Origin: Janthinobacterium sp. TB1-E2 | GTDB lineage: Bacteria > Pseudomonadota > Gammaproteobacteria > Burkholderiales > Burkholderiaceae_D | DNA length: 64,000 nucleotides | NCBI RefSeq assembly: GCF_036885605.1 | Contig: NZ_CP142523.1 | Location: 5,270,001 to 5,334,000, forward strand | Reading direction: 5' to 3' | In this document: positions 16,898 to 26,144 of the stretch, piece by piece | Layout of the letters: every line of letters starts with the position of its first letter | Numbering within the stretch: the stretch's first letter is position 1 | Translations under genes and position numbers: made by a program | Notes under the pieces: model-generated | What the model saw: the letters and a program-made list of their open reading frames with translations, nothing else | What the model was told of the DNA's origin: nothing | Databases searched by the model: none

Positions 16898-17830
16898 ATG
16901 TTTAAGAATACCCGTTTGTCCGCATTTTTTGCCGCGGTTCTGTTGTCCGTTACCGCTACTACCGCTCTGGTAGCAGCTCCGGCATTCGCTGACGCGCCAG
17001 CATCGGCAGCAGCTACGGCTCCAGCGGCAGACGCTGCAGCAGCACCAGCACCAGCTGCTGACGCAGCAGCTCCAGCAGCAGACGCAGCCGCTCCAGCCGC
17101 TGACGCAGCAGCTCCAGCCAAAACCGAAGAAGTCCACAACCCGTTCGGCCTGCAAGCAGTGTGGGACGGCGGCTTCGTGCCACGCGCCACCCTGATCATT
17201 CTGGCCATCATGTCGATCGGCAGCTGGTACATCATCATCACCAAGCTGATGGATCAAATGAAGATCTTCAAGCAAGCTAAAGAAACCGCTGCCAAATTCT
17301 GGAAAGCACCTTCGATCGCTGCTGGTTCGGCAACGCTGACCGAAGGCTCGCCATTCCGCTTCATCGCTGAATCGGGCACCAAGGCAACGGCTCACCATGA
17401 CGGCGCCCTGCTGGAACAAATCGATCTGTCGACCTGGGTGACGATGTCGATCCAGCGCGCTTCGGACAAAGTCCAATCGCGTCTGCAAGATGGCCTGTCG
17501 TTCCTGGCAACCGTTGGTTCGACCGCACCGTTTATCGGTCTGTTCGGTACCGTTTGGGGTATTTATGGCGCGCTGACCAACATCGGCATGACCGGTAACG
17601 CTTCGATCGATAAAGTTGCAGGTCCAGTTGGTGAAGCACTGATCATGACCGCTTTCGGTCTGCTGGTCGCCGTTCCTGCCGTTCTGGGTTACAACTGGCT
17701 GGTGCGTCGTAACAAAACCGCAATGGAAGACGTACGCTCGTTCAGCGCCGACGTTCACTCGGTACTGATCTCCGGCGCAATGTCGACCAGCGAAGCTGGC
17801 CGTGCTGCCGGCGCTAAAAAGATCGGATAA
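16898..17830 (+). CDS. exbB: ExbB/MotA-family proton channel protein
   Basis: A 310-residue inner-membrane protein of the TonB motor. A cleavable signal peptide ends near AFA-DAP (residue 31). Then comes an Ala/Pro/Asp-rich extension (residues 32-75) with three exact PAADAAA heptads, then the core with three membrane segments. Core motifs are LSFLATVGSTAPFIGLFGTVWGIY and the third helix GEALIMTAFGLLVAVPAV. The extension places it in the long-ExbB class (about 300 residues, as in Xanthomonas and Pseudomonas putida). A strong GGAGG site precedes the ATG. Codon use is biased to GCT/GCA/GGT/CGT, suggesting high expression. Confidence 0.93.
   Translation: MFKNTRLSAFFAAVLLSVTATTALVAAPAFADAPASAAATAPAADAAAAPAPAADAAAPAADAAAPAADAAAPAKTEEVHNPFGLQAVWDGGFVPRATLIILAIMSIGSWYIIITKLMDQMKIFKQAKETAAKFWKAPSIAAGSATLTEGSPFRFIAESGTKATAHHDGALLEQIDLSTWVTMSIQRASDKVQSRLQDGLSFLATVGSTAPFIGLFGTVWGIYGALTNIGMTGNASIDKVAGPVGEALIMTAFGLLVAVPAVLGYNWLVRRNKTAMEDVRSFSADVHSVLISGAMSTSEAGRAAGAKKIG
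17051..17113 (+). repeat. 21-bp tandem repeat encoding PAADAAA heptads in ExbB
   Basis: Three consecutive 21-nt units encode PAADAAA (residues 52-72), preceded by a fourth unit at residues 42-48. Units differ at synonymous bases, so the protein repeat is kept while the DNA has drifted. It lies in the periplasmic linker after the signal peptide. Confidence 0.7.
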
Positions 17831-17835
17831 GAATC

Positions 17836-18264
17836 ATGTCGATGTCCGTCGGCTCCGACAGCGGAGATGAAGATCAAGTAATGTCAGAAATCAACACGAC
17901 GCCGCTCGTCGACATCATGTTGGTTTTGCTGATCATTTTCTTGATCACCAGTCCGGTTGTCCTCAAATTGCAGAAAATCGATCTGCCGATCGAGGCCAAC
18001 CAAGCCCTTCAAAGCAAGCCAGAAAACGTCAACATCGTTGTCAACAAGGATGGCGAGATTTATCTGGGCCAGAAGAAACTGAAAGATACGAGCGAACTGT
18101 TCGATTATCTGAAAGTTGAAGCAGTGAAAGTACCGCAGCCGGAAGTACACGTTCGTGGCGACCAAGAAACACGCTACGAATCGATCGGCCGGGTTATTTA
18201 CACGACCCAACGTGCCGGGATCCAGAAGGTCGGCTTCATCACCGAACCACCTGACAAGGGCTGA
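17836..18264 (+). CDS. exbD: ExbD biopolymer transport protein (first copy)
   Basis: A 142-residue ExbD/TolR protein with one membrane helix. The proton-carrying aspartate is Asp26 in INTTPLVDIMLVLLIIFLI, followed by a periplasmic domain. It starts 5 nt after the exbB stop, so it is co-translated; an ATG at 17842 is also possible. It partners ExbB and TonB. The periplasmic part (KIDLPIEANQA) differs markedly from the second copy at 18370, so the pair is not a recent duplication. Confidence 0.9.
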   Translation: MSMSVGSDSGDEDQVMSEINTTPLVDIMLVLLIIFLITSPVVLKLQKIDLPIEANQALQSKPENVNIVVNKDGEIYLGQKKLKDTSELFDYLKVEAVKVPQPEVHVRGDQETRYESIGRVIYTTQRAGIQKVGFITEPPDKG

Positions 18265-18272
18265 TAGCGACT

Positions 18273-18339
18273 GGCAGCGGCGCCCCGGCAACAAGGGCGC
18301 GCCACTGCCGGAAGCTGACCGGGCGGCAGTTTCGCCCGG
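18273..18339 (+). promoter_or_regulatory. Intercistronic hairpins between the two exbD genes
   Basis: Two stems fill the 105-nt gap. GGCAG/CTGCC with an inner GGCGCCC/GGGCGC pairing spans 18273-18309, and a perfect CCGGGCG/CGCCCGG stem spans 18319-18339. Neither is followed by a T-run. They look like mRNA-stabilising or processing structures that could set the exbB:exbD ratio. Confidence 0.4.
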
Positions 18340-18369
18340 TGCTTCGTTGGACTTCTTAAAGGAAACACT

Positions 18370-18801
18370 ATGAGTATGAATGTCGGTTCGGGAAGCGCTC
18401 CAGGCGCGGATCCGGAACCAATGATGGAACTGAACATGACGCCCCTCATCGACGTGATGCTGGTGCTGATTATCATGTTGATCATCACGATTCCTAAGCA
18501 AAACCACTCGGTGAACTTGAACATGCCGGTCGGCACCCCGCCGCCACCGACAACCGAACCAGTGGTCGTCACGATCGATGTCGATTTTGACGGTACGATC
18601 TTGTGGGACAATCAGGTCGTTCCTGACCGCGCTTCGCTGGAAGCCAAGCTGAGCAACGTCGCTGCGCAAGCAGACCAGCCGGAAGTGCATCTGCGTCCGA
18701 ACAAGCTGGTGGAATACAAAGTCGTCGCCGGTGTGATGGCGTCGGCGCAGCGTCTGGGCGTGACCAAAATCGGTCTGGTCGGCAACGAGCAATTCCAGTA
18801 A
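18370..18801 (+). CDS. exbD: ExbD-family protein (second copy, ExbD2)
   Basis: A 143-residue ExbD/TolR protein. The motor aspartate is Asp28 in MTPLIDVMLVLIIMLIITI. It shares its fold with the first ExbD but has its own periplasmic segment (VNLNMPVGTPPPPTTE). AAAGGA precedes the ATG. Xanthomonas campestris also has tonB-exbB-exbD1-exbD2, where ExbD2 is dispensable for iron uptake but needed for other responses. The same division of labour here is only inference. A terminator follows. Confidence 0.9.
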   Translation: MSMNVGSGSAPGADPEPMMELNMTPLIDVMLVLIIMLIITIPKQNHSVNLNMPVGTPPPPTTEPVVVTIDVDFDGTILWDNQVVPDRASLEAKLSNVAAQADQPEVHLRPNKLVEYKVVAGVMASAQRLGVTKIGLVGNEQFQ

Positions 18802-18830
18802 GCTGCAGCAATCAGGTTCTCTTTACATCC

Positions 18831-18863
18831 GAATAGGCAGGACTTCCTGCCTATTCGCTTTTT
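18831..18863 (+). terminator. Rho-independent terminator between exbD2 and the TPR gene
   Basis: GAATAGGCAGG and CCTGCCTATTC form a perfect 11-bp stem with loop ACTT, followed by GC and five T. It lies 16 nt before the TPR gene, so only read-through or a hidden promoter would express that gene. Confidence 0.8.
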
Positions 18864-18879
18864 ACTGAAAGACTTTCTT

Positions 18880-20091
18880 ATGTCCAAGTTTCGTCTCGCT
18901 CATCTCGGCCTCGTCATGGCCGCTATCGGTTTTACCGCAGCAACTCCCGTAATCGGCCTGGGCTCGCTGGCATACGCCGCGGACACCGTGCGTGCCGAAG
19001 TGGGCAAGCCACTGCAAGAAGCGCAAAAACTCGCTAGCAGCGGCAAAAACAAGGAAGCGCTGGCCAAGCTGCGCGAAGCTGACAGCGTCGGCGGCAAGAC
19101 CGCCTTTGAAAGCTACCAGATCGAGCGCGTGCGCGCCTCGGCCGCTGCTGCCGCCGGCGATAACGGCACCGCCATCAAGGCGTTTGAAGCCGTCATCAAT
19201 TCCGGCCGCCTGAGCGCCGCCGAAGCCCCCAAATTCACGCAAGCGCTGGCAGGCATGTACTACCGCGCCAAGGACTGGCCGAACACCATCACCTGGATCA
19301 AACGTTCGCTGAAAGACCGCGAAGATCCACAGATGCGCGAACTGCTGATCCAGACCTACTACGTCAGCGGCAACTACGCCGAAGCGGCGAAGGAACTGCA
19401 ATCGCGCGGCGGCAACTCGGAAGCGAGCCTGCAAATGCTGGCCAACATCCAGTTGAAACAGAACGACAAGGCCGGCTACGTCGCCACCCTGGAAAAACTG
19501 GCATCGAGCTATCCGAAAACCAGCTACTGGGCCGACCTGCTGAACCGCGTTTCCGGCAAACCTGGCTTCTCGCAGCGCCTGGGCCTGGACGTCCAGCGCC
19601 TGCGCCTGGCCAACGGCCTATTCACCAAGCCGTCCGAATACATGGAAATCAGCCAGCTGGCCCTGCAAGCAGGCAATCCTGGCGAAGCGCTGGCCATCAT
19701 CGAGCAAGGCTACAAAAAAGGCGTGCTGGGCACCGGCACCGATGCCGCCCGTCACCAGCGCCTGAAAGATCTGGCCCTGAAAACCCAGGCTGACCTGAAG
19801 GCCAACGCCGCCAAGTCGGAAGCGGAATACGTCAAGAACAAGGACGCCGACAGCTTGAGCAAGCTGGGCTTCGCCCTGGTCTACGATGGCCAGGCCGACA
19901 AAGGCCTGGGCCTGATGAATGACGCCGTGAAAATGGGCACCGCCAAGTATCCGGAAGAAGCCAAGCTGCATCTGGGCATCGCCTACATCCACGCCGGCAA
20001 GAAATCCAATGCATCGACCGCGCTGAAAGCCGTCAAGGGCACGGATGGCGCTGCGGACCTCGCCCGTTACTGGGCATTGATGAACAAATAA
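18880..20091 (+). CDS. Exported TPR-repeat protein next to the TonB operon
   Basis: A 403-residue protein with a signal peptide (cleavage near AYA-ADT, residue 35). TPR-like helical pairs follow, for example EAQKLASSGKNKEALAKLREA, YVSGNYAEAAKELQSRGG, ALQAGNPGEALAIIEQGYKKG and LVYDGQADKGLGLMNDAVKMG. It is probably periplasmic and binds a protein partner. TPR proteins encoded beside tonB/exb genes are known in other proteobacteria, so an accessory role for TonB is plausible but unproven. The ribosome site is weak and the upstream terminator implies attenuated or separate expression. Confidence 0.7.
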   Translation: MSKFRLAHLGLVMAAIGFTAATPVIGLGSLAYAADTVRAEVGKPLQEAQKLASSGKNKEALAKLREADSVGGKTAFESYQIERVRASAAAAAGDNGTAIKAFEAVINSGRLSAAEAPKFTQALAGMYYRAKDWPNTITWIKRSLKDREDPQMRELLIQTYYVSGNYAEAAKELQSRGGNSEASLQMLANIQLKQNDKAGYVATLEKLASSYPKTSYWADLLNRVSGKPGFSQRLGLDVQRLRLANGLFTKPSEYMEISQLALQAGNPGEALAIIEQGYKKGVLGTGTDAARHQRLKDLALKTQADLKANAAKSEAEYVKNKDADSLSKLGFALVYDGQADKGLGLMNDAVKMGTAKYPEEAKLHLGIAYIHAGKKSNASTALKAVKGTDGAADLARYWALMNK

Positions 20092-20176
20092 GACAACACG
20101 TCCAGGGCGTTGTTGCCGCGTCTCGCCGTACATTCGTACTGTCTTCGACGCGGCGCCTAGCCCTGAACATGTTGTC
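20092..20176 (-). repeat. Structured dispersed repeat, copy 1 (minus orientation)
   Basis: An 85-bp imperfect inverted repeat begins at the stop of the TPR gene. Outer 17-nt arms (20092-20108 and 20160-20176) match at 15 positions, and the two differences become G-U pairs in minus-strand RNA. Inner arms contain GCCGCGTC/GACGCGGC, and the tip is GTAC-ATTC-GTAC. Read on the minus strand the tip is GTAC-GAAT-GTAC, the same loop as the element at 26601. It has no T-run. Confidence 0.6.
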
Positions 20177-20192
20177 AAGTCCTTAGTTCGCG

Positions 20193-20229
20193 AAAAGCGT
20201 TGCCAGCACACCCGCCGGCAACGCTTTTT
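20193..20229. terminator. Bidirectional rho-independent terminator
   Basis: AAAAGCGTTGCC (20193-20204) and GGCAACGCTTTT (20217-20228) form a perfect 12-bp stem with a 12-nt loop. A-run and T-run on either side allow termination in both directions. It ends the TPR gene transcript. Confidence 0.8.
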
Positions 20230-20294
20230 ATCATTTCAGCAGGGAAATTGCCCCTGCGCCCGCCCTGCCGGGTGTGCATCCCTGAAACAGTCCG

Positions 20295-20300
20295 TATAAT
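20295..20300 (+). promoter_or_regulatory. Candidate -10 box for ribF
   Basis: TATAAT lies 33 nt before the ribF ATG, downstream of the terminator. The -35 region is weak (TGTGCA at 16-bp spacing). No FMN riboswitch fold was recognised. Confidence 0.4.
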
Positions 20301-20333
20301 CCCCCTTTTGGCACAGTTTTTCATCAGATTCCT

Positions 20334-21305
20334 ATGAAGGTATTCCGCGGACTTCCCAATGCCCAGGCACGAGCGCCTTGCGCTCTGACCATCGGCAATT
20401 TTGACGGTGTCCACATCGGCCATCAGGCCTTGCTGGCGCGCGTGCGCGAAGCTGCAACCGAACTCGGCATCGAAGCGGCCGTGATGACGTTCGAGCCGCA
20501 CCCGCGCGAATTCTTCGCGCAGCGCGCGGGCGACCTGTCGAAGGCGCCGCAGCGCATCGCCAACCTGCGCGACAAGCTGCAATCGCTGGACGACGCCGGC
20601 ATCGACCGTGTCGTCGTCGAGCACTTCAGCGCCCAGTTTGCCGCCCTGACGCCGCAGGAATTCACTGAAAAAGTCCTCGTCGACGGCTTGCACGTGAAAT
20701 GGCTGATGGTCGGCGACGACTTCTGCTATGGCGCCCGGCGCGCCGGCGACGTCGCCATGCTGCAGGAAGCGGGCCGCCAATACGGTTTCCACGTAGAAAC
20801 TTTACCGACGGTGATGAATGGCAGCACGCGCATCTCCTCGTCGGCCGTGCGCCTGGCCCTGGCCGCCGGCGATTTCCCGCTGGCCACGCAACTGCTCGGC
20901 CATCCGTACGCCATTTCCGGCCACGTCATCCACGGCCAGAAGCTGGGCCGCACGCTCGGTTTCCCCACCCTGAACCTGCGCGTGGCGCACCGCCCCGCCC
21001 TGTCCGGCATCTTTATCGTGCAGGTGCACGGCCTGGGACCGGCACCGCTGCCCGCCGTGGCCAGCCTGGGCGTGCGCCCCACCGTCGACGACAGCGGCCG
21101 CGTCTTGCTGGAAGTGCATTTGTTCGATTTCGCCCAGTCCTGCTACGGCAAGCTGGTACGCGTGGAATTCCTGGAAAAGCTGCGCGACGAAGAAAAGTAC
21201 GACGACTTGCCCACCCTGACGGCCGCCATCGAGCGCGACTCGAACCAGGCGCGCGCCTACTTCGAGCAGCGCAGCGGCGCCATTACCGCCACCGACCGAA
21301 TTTGA
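20334..21305 (+). CDS. ribF: Bifunctional riboflavin kinase / FAD synthetase
   Basis: A 323-residue cytosolic enzyme converting riboflavin to FMN and then FAD. The N-terminal adenylyltransferase domain has [16 protein letters not shown] (HxGH nucleotide site) and FEPHPREFF. The C-terminal kinase domain has [11 protein letters not shown] and [10 protein letters not shown]. Length is normal for RibF (310-325). It is followed after 67 nt by ileS, the same order as in E. coli (ribF-ileS-lspA), and heads the housekeeping run. Confidence 0.96.
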   Translation: MKVFRGLPNAQARAPCALTIGNFDGVHIGHQALLARVREAATELGIEAAVMTFEPHPREFFAQRAGDLSKAPQRIANLRDKLQSLDDAGIDRVVVEHFSAQFAALTPQEFTEKVLVDGLHVKWLMVGDDFCYGARRAGDVAMLQEAGRQYGFHVETLPTVMNGSTRISSSAVRLALAAGDFPLATQLLGHPYAISGHVIHGQKLGRTLGFPTLNLRVAHRPALSGIFIVQVHGLGPAPLPAVASLGVRPTVDDSGRVLLEVHLFDFAQSCYGKLVRVEFLEKLRDEEKYDDLPTLTAAIERDSNQARAYFEQRSGAITATDRI

Positions 21306-21372
21306 CGCCGGCCAACTCCGCCGACTGGCGGCACCTGCCGCCGCAAACCATTCAATATCATTAAAGAAGATT

Positions 21373-24273
21373 ATGTCCGATCAAAACAAGCCAGCCACGC
21401 CCAAGCAAAACAAGAAGCCTGAAAGCAAATACCCGGTCAACATGACGGAAACCCCGTTCCCGATGCGCGGCGACATGGCCAAGCGCGAGCCGCAATGGGT
21501 ACAGCAATGGCAAGACAAGAAAATCTACGAACGCGTGCGTAAGGCCGCCGCCGGCCGTCCGAAATTCATCCTGCATGACGGCCCGCCGTACGCGAATGGC
21601 GATATCCACCTGGGCCACGCCGTCAACAAGATCCTCAAGGACATGGTCGTCAAATCGCGCTCGCTGGCCGGCTTCGACGCGCCCTATGTACCGGGCTGGG
21701 ATTGCCACGGCATGCCGATCGAGATCCAGATCGAAAAACTGCACGGCAAGAACCTGCCTACGGCCGAAGTGCTGGAAAAAGCGCGCGCCTACGCCAACGT
21801 GCAGGTCGAGCGCCAGAAGAAAGACTTTATCCGCCTGGGCGTGCTGGGCGAGTGGGACAACCCCTACCTGACGATGGCGCACGGCAATGAAGCGGACGAA
21901 TTGCGCGCGCTGGGCAAGCTGCTGGAAAAAGGCTATGTCTACCGCGGCCTGAAACCGGTCAACTGGTGCTTCGACTGCCAGTCGGCGCTGGCCGAAGCGG
22001 AAGTGGAATACGCGGAAAAACGCGATCCCGCCATCGATGTCGGCTTCAAGTTCGCCGAGCCGGCCAAACTGGCGGCCGCCTTCGGCCTGCCATCGCTGCC
22101 GACCGATAACGGTTTCATCGTCATCTGGACCACGACGCCGTGGACCATCCCGTCGAACCAGGCGCTGAACGTGCACCCGGAAGTCAAATACGCGCTGGTG
22201 AAAGCCGAGCGCGATGGCCAGCCATTGCTGCTGATCCTGGCGCAAGACCTGGTCGTGGCCAGCCTGGCGCGCTTCAAGCTCGAAGGCACGACGATCGCCA
22301 CCTGCGACGGCGCGGCCCTGGCCGGCATCAGCTTCCGCCACCCGCTGCATGCGAGCGACGCTTTCTATGACCGCCTGTCGCCCTTGTACCTGGCCGAATA
22401 CGTGACCACGGAAAGCGGCACGGGCGTGGTGCACTCGGCGCCAGCCTACGGCCTGGACGACTTCATCTCGTGCAAGGCGCACGGCATGAAGGACGACGAC
22501 ATCATCAAGCCCGTCATGGGCGACGGCAAGTTCGCCTCGACACTGCCCCTGTTCGGCGGCATGACCATCTGGGAAGCGTCGAAGCCGATCTGCAACGCCT
22601 TGCGCGAAGCGGGCGCGCTGTTCGAAGTCAAGATGTTCGACCACAGCTACATGCATTGCTGGCGCCATAAGACGCCGATCATCTACCGCGCCACCTCGCA
22701 GTGGTTCGCCGGCATGGACGTGACGCCGAAAGACGGCGGCGCGACCCTGCGCGAGACGGCCCTGAAAGGCATCGCCGACACCGAGTTCTTCCCGGACTGG
22801 GGCCAGGCGCGCCTGCACGGCATGATCGCCAACCGTCCCGACTGGACCCTGTCGCGCCAGCGCCAGTGGGGTGTGCCGATGGCCTTCATCGTGCACAAGG
22901 AAACGGGCGACCTGCATCCGCGCACGCCGGAACTGCTGGAGCAAGTGGCCAAGCTGATCGAAAAGAACGGCATCGAGGCATGGCAGGCGCTCGATCTGAA
23001 AGACCTGATCGGCGACGAAGCGGCCATCTACGCCAAGAACAAGGACACGCTGGACGTGTGGTTCGATTCCGGCGCCACGCACCAGACGGTGCTGGGCGGC
23101 CCGCAAGGCCACGGTTCGCACTCGACGCAGCTGCAATTCCCGGCCGACCTGTACCTGGAAGGCTCGGACCAGCATCGCGGCTGGTTCCACTCGTCGCTGC
23201 TCGTGTCGTCGATGCTGAACGGCCGTCCGCCGTACAAGGCCCTGCTGACGCACGGCTTCACGGTCGATGGCGAAGGCAAGAAGATGTCTAAGTCGCTGGG
23301 CAACACGCTGGCGCCGCAAAAGATCTCGGACACCCTGGGCGCGGACATCCTGCGCCTGTGGATCGCCTCGACCGACTACACGGGCGAGCTGTCGATCTCC
23401 GACGAGATCCTCAAACGCGTGACGGAATCGTACCGCCGCATCCGCAACACCCTGCGCTTCCTGCTGGCCAATACGTCGGACTTCAATCCGGCCACGGACG
23501 CCGTGCCGGTGGCGGACATGTTCGAAATCGACCGCTATGCGCTGGCCAACATGGCATCGCTGCAAACGCAGATCGAGAACAATTACGCGCGCTACGAGTT
23601 CCACCCGGTCGTGTCGAAGCTGCAGACGTACTGCTCGGAAGACCTGGGCGGCTTCTACCTGGACATCTTGAAGGACCGTTTGTACACCTCGGGCCTGACG
23701 TCGCATGCGCGCCGTTCGGCGCAGACGGCCCTGTGGCACATCACGCAAAGCCTGCTGCGCCTGATGGCTCCGGCCCTGTCGTTCACGGCCGAAGAAGCAT
23801 GGGCTGTCTTCGCAGGAAGCGAAGCCTATGCCGCCAGCGATGAAACCATCTTCACGCAAACGTGGTGGCAGCTGCCGGAAGTGGCGGATGCCGCCGGCCT
23901 GCTGGAGAAATACACGGCACTGCGCGCCGTGCGCACGGATGTGACGAAACAGCTGGAAGACTTGCGCACCTCGGGCGCCATCGGTTCGTCGCTGCAGGCG
24001 GAACTGACGATCAAGGCCGCGCCGATGAAGTACAAGCTGCTGACCACCCTGGGCGAAGACTTGAAGTTCGTCTTCATCACCTCGCAGGCAACCGTGGCTG
24101 AAGTGGCCGACGAAGCGGCAGAAGAGGTGGTCGTGGCCGCGTCGACGGCGCCGAAGTGCGAGCGCTGCTGGCACTACCGTGCGGACGTGGGTACGGACGC
24201 CGCGCATGCTACCCTGTGCGGCCGCTGCGTCAGCAATCTGTTTGGCGCGGGCGAGAAACGCCGCTTCGCCTAA
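21373..24273 (+). CDS. ileS: Isoleucyl-tRNA synthetase
   Basis: A 966-residue class I synthetase that charges tRNA-Ile. The HIGH-type motif is [10 protein letters not shown] (HLGH at 79-82), preceded by HDGPPYANG. The CP1 editing domain includes [15 protein letters not shown]. The KMSKS loop [12 protein letters not shown] is near residue 637. The C-terminal zinc site is [12 protein letters not shown]...CGRCVSNL. Length fits the bacterial type (930-970). Its N-terminus is Lys/Gln-rich before [14 protein letters not shown], normal for betaproteobacteria. It lies between ribF and lspA. Confidence 0.97.
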   Translation: MSDQNKPATPKQNKKPESKYPVNMTETPFPMRGDMAKREPQWVQQWQDKKIYERVRKAAAGRPKFILHDGPPYANGDIHLGHAVNKILKDMVVKSRSLAGFDAPYVPGWDCHGMPIEIQIEKLHGKNLPTAEVLEKARAYANVQVERQKKDFIRLGVLGEWDNPYLTMAHGNEADELRALGKLLEKGYVYRGLKPVNWCFDCQSALAEAEVEYAEKRDPAIDVGFKFAEPAKLAAAFGLPSLPTDNGFIVIWTTTPWTIPSNQALNVHPEVKYALVKAERDGQPLLLILAQDLVVASLARFKLEGTTIATCDGAALAGISFRHPLHASDAFYDRLSPLYLAEYVTTESGTGVVHSAPAYGLDDFISCKAHGMKDDDIIKPVMGDGKFASTLPLFGGMTIWEASKPICNALREAGALFEVKMFDHSYMHCWRHKTPIIYRATSQWFAGMDVTPKDGGATLRETALKGIADTEFFPDWGQARLHGMIANRPDWTLSRQRQWGVPMAFIVHKETGDLHPRTPELLEQVAKLIEKNGIEAWQALDLKDLIGDEAAIYAKNKDTLDVWFDSGATHQTVLGGPQGHGSHSTQLQFPADLYLEGSDQHRGWFHSSLLVSSMLNGRPPYKALLTHGFTVDGEGKKMSKSLGNTLAPQKISDTLGADILRLWIASTDYTGELSISDEILKRVTESYRRIRNTLRFLLANTSDFNPATDAVPVADMFEIDRYALANMASLQTQIENNYARYEFHPVVSKLQTYCSEDLGGFYLDILKDRLYTSGLTSHARRSAQTALWHITQSLLRLMAPALSFTAEEAWAVFAGSEAYAASDETIFTQTWWQLPEVADAAGLLEKYTALRAVRTDVTKQLEDLRTSGAIGSSLQAELTIKAAPMKYKLLTTLGEDLKFVFITSQATVAEVADEAAEEVVVAASTAPKCERCWHYRADVGTDAAHATLCGRCVSNLFGAGEKRRFA

Positions 24274-24313
24274 AACAGCAAGCCGGGGCTGGATGACTTC
24301 CGCCCCGCTCCCA

Positions 24314-24346
24314 CCGCCGCTGCCCCAAGGGTAGCGGCGGCTTTAT
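24314..24346 (+). terminator. Hairpin between ileS and lspA, weak terminator or attenuator
   Basis: CCGCCGCT and AGCGGCGG pair, with an inner CCC/GGG, followed by CTTTATCTT. The T-run is broken, so termination would be partial. It lies 16 nt before the lspA ATG. Confidence 0.35.
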
Positions 24347-24361
24347 CTTCCCTGGAAAAAT

Positions 24362-24871
24362 ATGGCCACTAAAAACCGTTTTTCATCGAAATCGTCATCG
24401 TCTGCGTCGCTCGTGCCATGGCTGGGCATTGCCGCCATCGTCATCCTGTTCGACCAGATCACCAAGATCACAATCCTGAAGACCTTCCGTTATGCGCAGG
24501 AGATGGTCATCACCTCGTATTTCAACCTGGTGCTCGCGTATAACAAGGGCGCCGCGTTCAGCTTCCTGTCCGACCAAGGCGGCTGGCAGCGCTATTTCTT
24601 CACCGGCATCGCCCTGGCGGCCGCCATCTACATCATCTATCTGCTGAAAAAGCACGCGGGCCAGCGCATGTTCTGCTGGGCCCTGGCGCTGATACTCGGC
24701 GGCGCGCTGGGCAACGCCATCGACCGCCTGATGTACGGCCACGTGGTCGACTTCCTCGACTTCCACTGGAAAAGCTGGGGCCATTTCCCCGCTTTCAATA
24801 TCGCCGACAGCGCCATCTGCATCGGCGCGGCCCTGTTCATCATCGATGAACTGCGCCGGGTAAACAAATAG
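24362..24871 (+). CDS. lspA: Lipoprotein signal peptidase (signal peptidase II)
   Basis: A 169-residue inner-membrane aspartyl protease with four helices that cleaves prolipoprotein signal peptides before the lipid-modified Cys. The catalytic dyad is carried by [20 protein letters not shown] and [18 protein letters not shown] near the N-terminus and [10 protein letters not shown] are also family signatures. Its place after ileS is classical. Substrates in this window include the lipobox protein at 26732. It ends 17 nt before coaBC. Confidence 0.96.
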   Translation: MATKNRFSSKSSSSASLVPWLGIAAIVILFDQITKITILKTFRYAQEMVITSYFNLVLAYNKGAAFSFLSDQGGWQRYFFTGIALAAAIYIIYLLKKHAGQRMFCWALALILGGALGNAIDRLMYGHVVDFLDFHWKSWGHFPAFNIADSAICIGAALFIIDELRRVNK

Positions 24872-24888
24872 ACACGCGGGAGAACGGC

Positions 24889-26109
24889 ATGGAATTGTCC
24901 GGCAAAAAAATCGTCCTGGGACTGTCAGGCGGCGTCGCCTGCTACAAGGCGGCGGAACTGTGCCGCGCGCTGACCAAGGCCGGCGCCTCGGTGCAAGTGG
25001 TGATGACGGATGCGGCCAGCCACTTCATCACGGCCGTCACGATGCAGGCGCTGTCCGGCCACCCCGTGCACACGAGCCAGTGGGATGCGCGCATAGCCAA
25101 CAACATGGCGCATATCGATTTGACGCGCCATGCGGACGCCATCCTGATCGCGCCGTGTTCGGCAGACTTCATGCGCAAGCTCGCGCATGGCGTGTGCGAC
25201 GACCTGCTGTCGACCCTGTGCCTGGCCCGCCCATCCCACCTGCCCCTGCTGGTGGCGCCGGCCATGAACGTGGAAATGTGGCAGAACCCCGCCACGCAAC
25301 GCAATGTGCAGCAGCTGCGCGACGACGGCATCAAGCTGTTCGGCCCGGCCGCCGGCGAACAGGCATGCGGCGAAGTTGGCCTGGGCCGCATGCTGGAACC
25401 GGAGCAATTGCTGACGGAACTGATCGCTTCCTTCCAGCCGAAAGTCCTGGCGGGCAAGCGCGTGCTGGTCACGGCCGGCCCCACGTTCGAAGCCATCGAC
25501 CCCGTGCGCGGCATTACCAATCTGTCCTCGGGCAAGATGGGCTATGCGGTGGCGCGCGCGGCGCGCGAAGCGGGCGCCGAGGTGCTGCTCATTTCCGGCC
25601 CGACGGCCCTGGACGCGCCATTCGGCGTGCGCCGCATCGACGTGCAAAGCGCGCAGCAGATGCATGATGCCGTACTGGCCCACGTCGACGGCCAGCATGT
25701 CTTCGTCGCCGTGGCCGCCGTCGCCGACTGGCGCGTGGCCAACGCCAGCGACCAGAAGATGAAAAAGCAGGCCGACGGCTCCGTGCCCGAACTGCAGTTC
25801 GCGCAAAACCCCGACATCCTGGCCACCGTGGCGGCACGCACCAACCTGGCCGGCTATCCGTACTGCGTGGGCTTTGCCGCCGAATCGGAAAACCTCGTGG
25901 AATTCGGCTCGACCAAGCGTGAAAAAAAGGGCATTCCCCTCCTGGTCGGCAATATCGGCCACAACACGTTTGGCCAGGACGACAACACCATCATCCTGTT
26001 CGACGAAGAAGGCCATACCGTGCTGCCGCGCGCCTCGAAACTGAACCTGGCGCGCCAGCTGATTTCGGAAATCTCGAAGCGCATTGCCAAGAATTCGCTG
26101 CTCAAATAA
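24889..26109 (+). CDS. coaBC: Bifunctional phosphopantothenoylcysteine decarboxylase/synthetase
   Basis: A 406-residue flavoenzyme of coenzyme A synthesis (Dfp). The N-terminal CoaC domain starts KKIVLGLSGGVACYKAAEL and contains APCSADFMRKLAHGVCDDLL and APAMNVEMW. The CoaB domain starts near residue 190 with KRVLVTAGPTFEAIDPVRGI and TNLSSGKMGYAVA. The order CoaC-CoaB and the length are standard. Followed by dut, as in many proteobacteria including E. coli (dfp-dut). Confidence 0.96.
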   Translation: MELSGKKIVLGLSGGVACYKAAELCRALTKAGASVQVVMTDAASHFITAVTMQALSGHPVHTSQWDARIANNMAHIDLTRHADAILIAPCSADFMRKLAHGVCDDLLSTLCLARPSHLPLLVAPAMNVEMWQNPATQRNVQQLRDDGIKLFGPAAGEQACGEVGLGRMLEPEQLLTELIASFQPKVLAGKRVLVTAGPTFEAIDPVRGITNLSSGKMGYAVARAAREAGAEVLLISGPTALDAPFGVRRIDVQSAQQMHDAVLAHVDGQHVFVAVAAVADWRVANASDQKMKKQADGSVPELQFAQNPDILATVAARTNLAGYPYCVGFAAESENLVEFGSTKREKKGIPLLVGNIGHNTFGQDDNTIILFDEEGHTVLPRASKLNLARQLISEISKRIAKNSLLK

Positions 26110-26144
26110 TCCCATTAAACGACTTAGCTTAGTTAGTTAGATTC

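Noticed and set aside
20230..20333. FMN riboswitch upstream of ribF
   Set aside because: The 100-nt leader is too short and lacks the conserved multi-branched RFN sequence; ribF alone is usually not under this riboswitch in betaproteobacteria.
21361..24207. Minus-strand open frame of 948 codons opposite ileS
   Set aside because: ileS has complete HLGH, KMSKS and zinc motifs. The antisense product is repetitive Arg/His/Gln sequence without motifs.
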